From NCBI GenBank assembly GCA_000729835.1, contig JFHB01000139.1, positions 1-64,000 on the forward strand: a stretch of 64,000 nucleotides of DNA, read 5' to 3'. This document shows, in pieces, positions 59,053-64,000 of the stretch; position 1 is the stretch's first letter; every line of letters begins with the position of its first letter. The notes beneath the pieces are model-generated. The model was given only the letters and a program-made list of their open reading frames with translations. It searched no databases and was not told the DNA's origin. The stretch comes from Atkinsonella hypoxylon (taxonomy: Eukaryota; Ascomycota; Sordariomycetes; Hypocreales; Clavicipitaceae). The position numbers and the translations under genes were made by a program.

Positions 59053-59756
59053 TGTTAAAAATAAGCTACTCTATATAGCCTATTTTTATGCTTGCTAGTT
59101 GCCTGTTAGTTGCTCTATTACGTGACCCTAACTAGGTCTTATTACGTTAATTTTTGGTAGAGATATCGCTGTTACTAGATGCAAAACATCTAGAATTAAC
59201 TAAGGCAAAGTTATCTAACCTATAGTTAACTTTAACAGCGATTTTCTCTACAACTAGCAATAGTAGAAATTCAAGAAGTATACTATTCAAAAGCTAAGAA
59301 TTAGGGCTATCTAATAGTATAATTGTTGAATAGAGTTGCTTATAAGGGTTGCTTGTTATTAGTGGAATTTGTTAAATTGTGCATATAGGCGTCTCGTTTG
59401 TATAACTATAAGTCGATTTTTTTGTTTTTATATAGTAAATCTTTTTGCGGAAATTATAAAGTAGCCTACAAGCCCCTTCTAGCGACTACAGCCTGCCGAT
59501 ATAGTTAGTAGGTCTATAAGGGACTAGAAAGATTCGAGATCCTACCCTCACCAAGTTTATTACAGCGCTCTTAATATAAAGATACCACTATTATAGTTAT
59601 CTATTGCTTCTACGTGATCTATACTATATACTACAGCTTGATTTAGGCCGCTGCTGCTTCCACTACGTGATAATTGCTAGGAGCAATTACAGGTGCTAAA
59701 TATAAGAGACCACTACCCTCTTCTATCTAGTCCTGTAATCCCTATTATTTTCAATA
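59053..59756 (+). repeat. Outer copia 3' LTR, 704 bp
   Basis: TGTTAAAAATAAG to TTTTCAATA. The following bases ctatc do not match atata before the LTR at 8355, so pairing of those two LTRs is not supported by a target duplication. Confidence 0.92.
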
Positions 59757-59975
59757 CTATCTAATTTATAGATAGAAGCTTATTCTTCCTTTAGAAGTTA
59801 AATTTCCTACTTAGAGGTTAATTAATTAGTTAGAAGTTACAATAATGTAGGATCTCTTTAAAGCAAGAGTTAGGATACTAGAGCAAAAGGAAGTAAATAT
59901 TTAGAAGGCTTGCGCAAAAGTCTTTACATTTAGGTAACGCTTAGCTAATTAAATAAATTAGAATTAAGAGGCATT
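59757..59975 (+). repeat. Gypsy-A integrase-region fragment
   Basis: Aligns with Gypsy-1 from about 48728 to 48940 (AAGCTTATTCTTCCTTTAG and following) in the same orientation, with transitions only plus a small gap. Truncated on both sides, by the copia LTR and by S323. Confidence 0.8.
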
Positions 59976-60422
59976 TGTAATGGACTGGCCTAGTAGCTGC
60001 TGCTAACTAGCGTCTATAATGAGAACTATTGTTACGTGCTGAATATGTTATATAGAGCTTGATATTGTCACTTCCTCTAACTGAGGTTGTGACTAGACCT
60101 TTTGGTGCAGTGGTCAAGCATTGCATCAAGGCCTGATTAATCCGTAACAACTATAATCATAGGGAGGAAAGGGAAAGAGAGAAGGAACTAGAAGCCTCCC
60201 TATGCCCCTATACTATATATTTAAGGGTAGGTCCCTCCCCTTAGGAGCCCCTTTTAGCACATGCTTTATAGCTAAGGTTCTTTCTCTAGGGCCTAGCGAA
60301 GTCTAGCTAACCTCTAGCTGAATGCAGTCCGCTTCTATCCCTTTACCTATATAGATTACTGTCCCTCTCCTGCTGTCCTCCCTCTACTGAAAGACCTAAG
60401 CCTAAGGCTCGAGTCTATAACA
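59976..60422 (+). repeat. S323 LTR, copy with X1 inside
   Basis: Complete from TGTAATGGACTGGCC to TCTATAACA. Less RIPed than the others. Interrupted by X1 at 60030-60149; without X1 and one duplication it is 322 bp. Confidence 0.85.
60030..60149. mobile_element. X1: 120-bp miniature LTR-like insertion, almost RIP-free
   Basis: Starts TGTTACGTGC, ends ATCCGTAACA (7-bp inverted ends TGTTACG/CGTAACA), flanked by actat (60025-60029, 60150-60154). The other S323 copies lack it. It contains a hairpin GTCACTTCCTC/GAGGTTGTGAC with symmetric TT/TT mismatch (60067-60093) and a TGGTGCAGTGG motif (60103-60113). TpG and CpA are abundant, unlike all around it. Confidence 0.85.
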
Positions 60423-60542
60423 ATATATAGTATATCCTTAAAATAAAAGATTCTATATATAAGGATGCTATTATTAACTTTCTTAGGGTTAAATCTACTA
60501 CTATTACCTTCTTTCTATATCTTATAATCTTTTGTAGGCAAT
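60423..60542 (-). repeat. Gypsy-B pol fragment between two S323 LTRs
   Basis: About 110 bp match 4549-4655 (GATTCTATATATA, TTAACTTTCTTAGGGTT). Same orientation as Gypsy-B at the left, on - relative to the flanking + LTRs. Confidence 0.8.
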
Positions 60543-60865
60543 TGTAATGGACTGACCTAGTGGCTGCTGCTAACTAGCGTCTATAATGAGAACTATAATT
60601 ATAGGGAGGAAAGGAGGAAGAGAGAAGGAACTAGAAGCCTCCCTATACCTCTATACTATATATTTAGGGGTAGGTCTATCCCCTTAGGAGCCCCTTTTAG
60701 TATATACTTTATAGCTAAGGTCCCCTCTCTAAGGCCTAGTAAAGCTTAGCTAACCTCTAGATAAATATAGCTTGCTTCTATCCCTTTACCTATATAGACC
60801 TCTATTCTTCTCTTACTGTTCTCTCTTTACTAAAAGACTTAAGCTTAAGGCTTAAGTCTATAATA
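60543..60865 (+). repeat. S323 LTR, last copy
   Basis: 323 bp, TGTAATGGACTGACC to TCTATAATA (TAACA before RIP). Flanks gcaat and ataccc do not match. Confidence 0.85.
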
Positions 60866-61477
60866 TACCCTCCTTCTCCCTTTAGGCCCTATAACAATCC
60901 CTTTTGTTGTCTATAGTAGGTACTATAAATAGCAGCTAATACTCTATTTACTTTCTCTTTATATTTCCTCTATTGTTTACTTATAAAAAAATAGAGGTAT
61001 AACGTCTACGCCTAGGCGCTTCGCTCTAGCTGCTCTATTGCTACACTAATGCACTAGTTGTTGTTAGTGCAGCGTTATAGAGCTAATATATAAATAGACG
61101 TTTACTTTACTCTCTATCCCTCTAATTGCCTATAGCACCTTAGCAACAGCTGTTAATTGCTCTACTAACTAACCTATTAGTTATATTATAATAGGTTAAT
61201 TACGCCTCCCTTTACTTAATTATACCCTCCTAGGGTCTATTAACTCTCTGCCTCTCTTTGCCTTATAATCCTCTATATATAGCTATTAATTATCTGCCTA
61301 TTATATAGGCGCTAGCTGTAATGCTAGTGTTGCTAGTGCGTAAACTGCTTATATCTCTAGGTCTTCTTACGTTTAAAGCAATTATTATATAACAATCCCT
61401 TTTGTTAACTAGAAGGCACTCTCTCTCTTTTGTTCTTATTGTTGTTATAAACAGTTGTTAGTTATATATAACCTATC

Positions 61478-61490
61478 TATATATAAAGGG
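61478..61490 (+). promoter_or_regulatory. TATA-box-like promoter element
   Basis: TATATATAAAGGG, followed by the 61-bp direct repeats and, about 250 bp on, by the Pro-rich frame. Position fits an LTR promoter; not proven. Confidence 0.35.
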
Positions 61491-61512
61491 TGTTATTAAG
61501 AGTGTAGAGCGC

Positions 61513-61625
61513 AAACAGTTATTATTAGTGTTATTCTTTTAGTGTATAATAAACTAATAAACTAGTAAGGTATAAACAGTTATTGTTATTGTTATCCCTT
61601 TAGCGCACAATAAACTAGCAGCTAG
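61513..61625 (+). repeat. Two direct repeats with 61-bp period
   Basis: AAACAGTTATTATTAGTGTT...ATAATAAACTA at 61513 recurs as AAACAGTTATTGTTATTGTT...CAATAAACTA at 61574. Each unit carries an AATAAACT, which resembles a polyadenylation signal. The second unit is less RIPed. Confidence 0.6.
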
Positions 61626-61744
61626 CTCTTAGCTATCTTTAATATAAAAAATAAATAATTCCTTTTCTCTTTTTTTTACCTTTTTCTTCCTCCTTTATAT
61701 TATATTTTACCTCTATATTATAAATAAATAATTCTATTGTTACT

Positions 61745-63210
61745 TCCTAAAATTCCTTCTTATACTATATAGCTACTGCTGCTCCTTTTAATATAAAAGA
61801 ACCCTCTTCTATTGCCTTTAAATAGAATTTATTTAACTATAAGTAGCTAGCTAATTAAAATTATAAAATATTATTCTATTAGCCTAAAGTACACTGCCCC
61901 TTTATCTATATATAGCTTATTCTTTTACTAACTTAGAATATATCTAGAACTTTAATAGCTATATTGCTAGTGTTAGTGCCTCTACTACCTCTACTTCTAT
62001 AGCACTAATAGTCCTTTATTGCTGCTATATCTACAGTTTCTTTATATAAGAGAACTTAGATAATTTAGAGCTATTTAACAGCAATATCCTTAAAGACATT
62101 TATATACTATATTGCAATAACCTTTATAAAAAGAGCTTATATAACTGTTGTTCTAGCTAAGAGAGAGAATACTAACTATATATATAGAGGTATAGAGGCT
62201 ATATCTAGAATCTAAGCCTCTTTACTAAGCATTCTTACCTATAGTATTACTTTACTAAAATATAGAAACTTACTAACTAAGGTTTTATAGTTAAGTCTAT
62301 ATTAATTCTCTTTTACTTTAGCTAGCTTACTTACTAAACTATCCTTACCTATAAGTTCTTAAATATATATAATTACTATAATACTGTTTTTAAGGATATA
62401 CTTACTGCTAATTATATAGAAAAGAAAGTTATACTCTCTTTTTCTTTTTATTATATAACTTAAGCTAATAGCCTTTTTATACCTACTCTCTTTTCTTCTA
62501 TAATCTATAAGAGCACTATAGCCTTTATTGTTCTAAAGAATAATAAGTTTAACCCTAATAAGTATAAGTATATCCCTATAGATATTAATAATAACTTCTT
62601 ATTCTCTCTTATACCTACTACTACTACTACTATTACTATACCCTTATTATTGCTTTTACCTATACTTATACCTTATTATATACTACTAACCTTTACTACT
62701 ATTGCCTTCTTACTACTATATAAGGCTTCTTTACTGCTATATATTATCCCTTTACTCTTATAGAATAACCTTAAGGTAATACACTAAGAATATACCTACC
62801 TTTAGGTAGAGCTTAAAAGCTTAAACTACTTACAGCACTAATTACTATTTATATTCCTAAAGTATACAACCTTAACTTAGCTTACTGCTCCTTTAGCTTT
62901 CTTTTTCTTTATTTTTCTTCTCCTTAAAACTATACCTTTACGCCTAAAGTATTAAGCTATTTAAGATATTATATTCTTACCTATACTTACTAAAGTAAAG
63001 CCTTAATCTAGAGCGCTAGTTATATTTTTACCTACTCTAGCCTCTATACCTTCTGCTAGTACTACTATTCTAGCTCTAGCTTTTACGCTACTCTAGGGAC
63101 ACTATATAGTTCCTTTAGCTTCTATTCTATAACTACTTAAAGAGTAATAAAGCGCCTTCTAAGTAGTTATACCTTTACGCTATAAGCACTAATGCCTCTT
63201 TACTACTTAT
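61745..63210 (+). pseudogene. Broken Pro/Thr-rich frame, possible gag or disordered protein
   Basis: A + strand reading, apparently changing phase once, starts near YIATAAPFNIKEPSSIAF and continues with Pro/Thr-rich low-complexity stretches (PTTTTTITIP at about 62613-62640, coded by (CTA)n). Stops are TAA/TAG. There is no recognisable domain; the composition suits a disordered protein or the N-terminal part of a gag. It lies downstream of the TATA-like box and faces Gypsy-C pol. It could also be a host gene trapped in the region or an artefact of low complexity. Confidence 0.3.
62615..62632 (+). repeat. (CTA)n microsatellite
   Basis: Six CTA/ACT units inside the Thr-rich stretch. Confidence 0.8.
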
Positions 63211-63339
63211 TAAGAAATTTCTTTTATTTTATTTTTTATTTTTTTTTTTTATAGTTATATAGGCCTCTATAAAAGGGAGTTTATTTTCTTTTGTTTTTAG
63301 TTAGAGGTAACTAGATTATTATTAAAGTCTATATAAAAT
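63211..63339. other. T-rich spacer between convergent frames
   Basis: Contains a 12-base T run near 63240 and TATAAAAGGGAG; no coding frame. If Gypsy-C has a 3' LTR it should begin at or left of this. Confidence 0.4.
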
Positions 63340-64000
63340 TTTACTATATCTTTACTAAATCTATTATTAAATTAAGCGTTCTTTTACTATAACTTAAATT
63401 AATTTAGTGCCTCTATATTAAGAAAGTTTTTTAGTAGTTTCTATATAGACTAAATAAATTCTACCTACTTAATAAGCACTTAATAGTGTCTTTTTTAGCT
63501 TAAAGCGTTTTTAGTAGCTAGAATTTCCTTTACTTTATATTCCTTAAGAGATAGATTAGTATCTATTGTAGTTAGCTTAAAACTAGGCCTTAAGTCTACT
63601 AGCTGCTAGAAAGGTAAAGGGTTTATTGCTACTTACTTAATAAGGTTAATATAGAAAACTAAATAAATTCCTAATAGAATATTTAACTTTATAGTTAAAG
63701 GTATTAGTATATCTATAACTATATACTTTACTATAACCTAATTAAGCTTCTAACTTAAGTAGTTTATTTTAATATAATAGAGCGTTAGCTAAACTAAGTT
63801 CTCTACTTTATACTATTTTACTAGCTTATAGCTTCTATTTAACTGCTTTTACTGCCTTTACTAAGTAAAGTTAATTGCAGCTTAAGTAATATTTATACTC
63901 TTTTATAGCTATTTAAGGAACGCTAAAGCCTATCTCTTACGTAAAACTTAGGACTTCCCTTTATCTATAAGCTTTTAGATAAGGTCTATATTATACCTAT
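63340..64000 (-). pseudogene. pol: Gypsy-C pol 3' end: integrase C terminus and chromodomain
   Basis: On the - strand, entering from beyond the window: an integrase C-terminal stretch (IKLNILLGIYLVFYINLIK, about 63680-63620, in the place of the IHPVFHVSLL motif), then a chromodomain at 63545-63385 (EYKVKEILATKNA, then VLIK.VEF, where the conserved Trp is a stop). This is the C terminus of a Ty3/Gypsy chromovirus; the chromodomain in such elements directs integration to marked chromatin. It is a different family from Gypsy-B by sequence. Stops are TAA/TAG. The rest of the element is outside the window or lost. Confidence 0.72.

Larger units (their letters stand above)
60866..61744 (+). other. 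LTR-promoter-like region, unassigned
   Basis: No coding frame. The motif ATAACAATCCCTTTTGTT occurs at about 60890 and 61390; on the - strand it reads as a purine-rich tract before TGTTAT, so it may mark two LTR ends of Gypsy-C or another element. A palindrome CGCCTAGGCG lies near 61010. A TATATATAAAGGG box at 61478-61490 and the 61-bp repeats after it look like an LTR promoter on +. LTR borders could not be fixed. Confidence 0.35.

Noticed and set aside
8355..59756. LTR 8355 and LTR 59053 as the pair of one outer copia
   Set aside because: Flanks atata and ctatc do not match, and the 59053 LTR shares variants with 17858 rather than with 8355.
18566..59756. Calling this block a centromere
   Set aside because: RIPed nested retroelements suit fungal centromeres, but they also suit other heterochromatin; nothing in the sequence decides.
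60093..60149. tRNA-like or SINE-like reading of X1 (TGGTGCAGTGG resembles a pol III A box)
   Set aside because: No B box at the right distance, and the TG...CA ends with a 5-bp duplication fit an LTR-type insertion better.
1..64000. CRISPR array, rRNA, tRNA or intact host genes
   Set aside because: None seen on either strand; the direct repeats present are LTRs and the 61-bp pair at 61513.

Overview
The window reads as AT-rich, gene-free heterochromatin of a filamentous ascomycete (Pezizomycotina). It consists almost wholly of LTR retrotransposons damaged by repeat-induced point mutation (RIP). The basis is direct: CpA and TpG are depleted, TpA is in excess, retrotransposon reading frames are broken by TAA/TAG (from CAA, CAG, TGG) and hardly ever by TGA, and copies of one family differ almost only by transitions. 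I found no intact host gene, rRNA, tRNA or CRISPR array. The species cannot be named from the sequence.

Families present. (1) A Ty1/Copia family, about 7.85 kb, all copies on the + strand, LTRs about 700-708 bp with TGTTA...CAATA ends, one gag-pol frame, and a primer-binding site matching an internal piece of initiator tRNA-Met. (2) Gypsy-A, about 11.75 kb, LTRs 486-493 bp, 4-bp target duplications, gag with a CCHC knuckle, pol without a visible chromodomain, and an unexplained segment of about 4 kb between pol and the 3' LTR. (3) Gypsy-B, a chromodomain Ty3/Gypsy element on the - strand at the left. (4) Gypsy-C, another chromodomain element, whose pol 3' end enters at the right edge. (5) A 323-bp solo-LTR family (S323). 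(6) Three tiny LTR-like insertions of 80-122 bp (X1-X3).

Layout. 1-252 is a less-RIPed unassigned edge. 253-8354 holds S323 copies, Gypsy-B (-) and X2. 8355-18565 is a chimera of two copia copies joined through a 1.1-kb piece of Gypsy-B plus S323. 18566-59756 is a nest that can be read from target duplications: an outer copia (18566-18826, resuming at 58034) holds Gypsy-2 (-, 18827-58029, duplication ctgg); Gypsy-2 holds Copia-2 (28562-56023, aatag); Copia-2 holds Copia-3 (32381-40239, ggagg) and Gypsy-1 (+, 42107-53862, gtag). 59757-60865 is a patchwork of Gypsy-A, S323, X1 and Gypsy-B fragments. 60866-64000 holds an LTR-promoter-like region, a Pro/Thr-rich broken frame on + and the end of Gypsy-C on -.

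The points I find most interesting: in all seven reverse transcriptase copies the second catalytic Asp of the [YF]xDD box has become Asn, which fits the TpG that GAT-GAY creates; the post-pol segment of Gypsy-A carries open stretches on both strands; the tiny TGTTA...TAACA insertions include one that looks almost untouched by RIP; and the copia LTR contains a 95-nt branched inverted-repeat structure.
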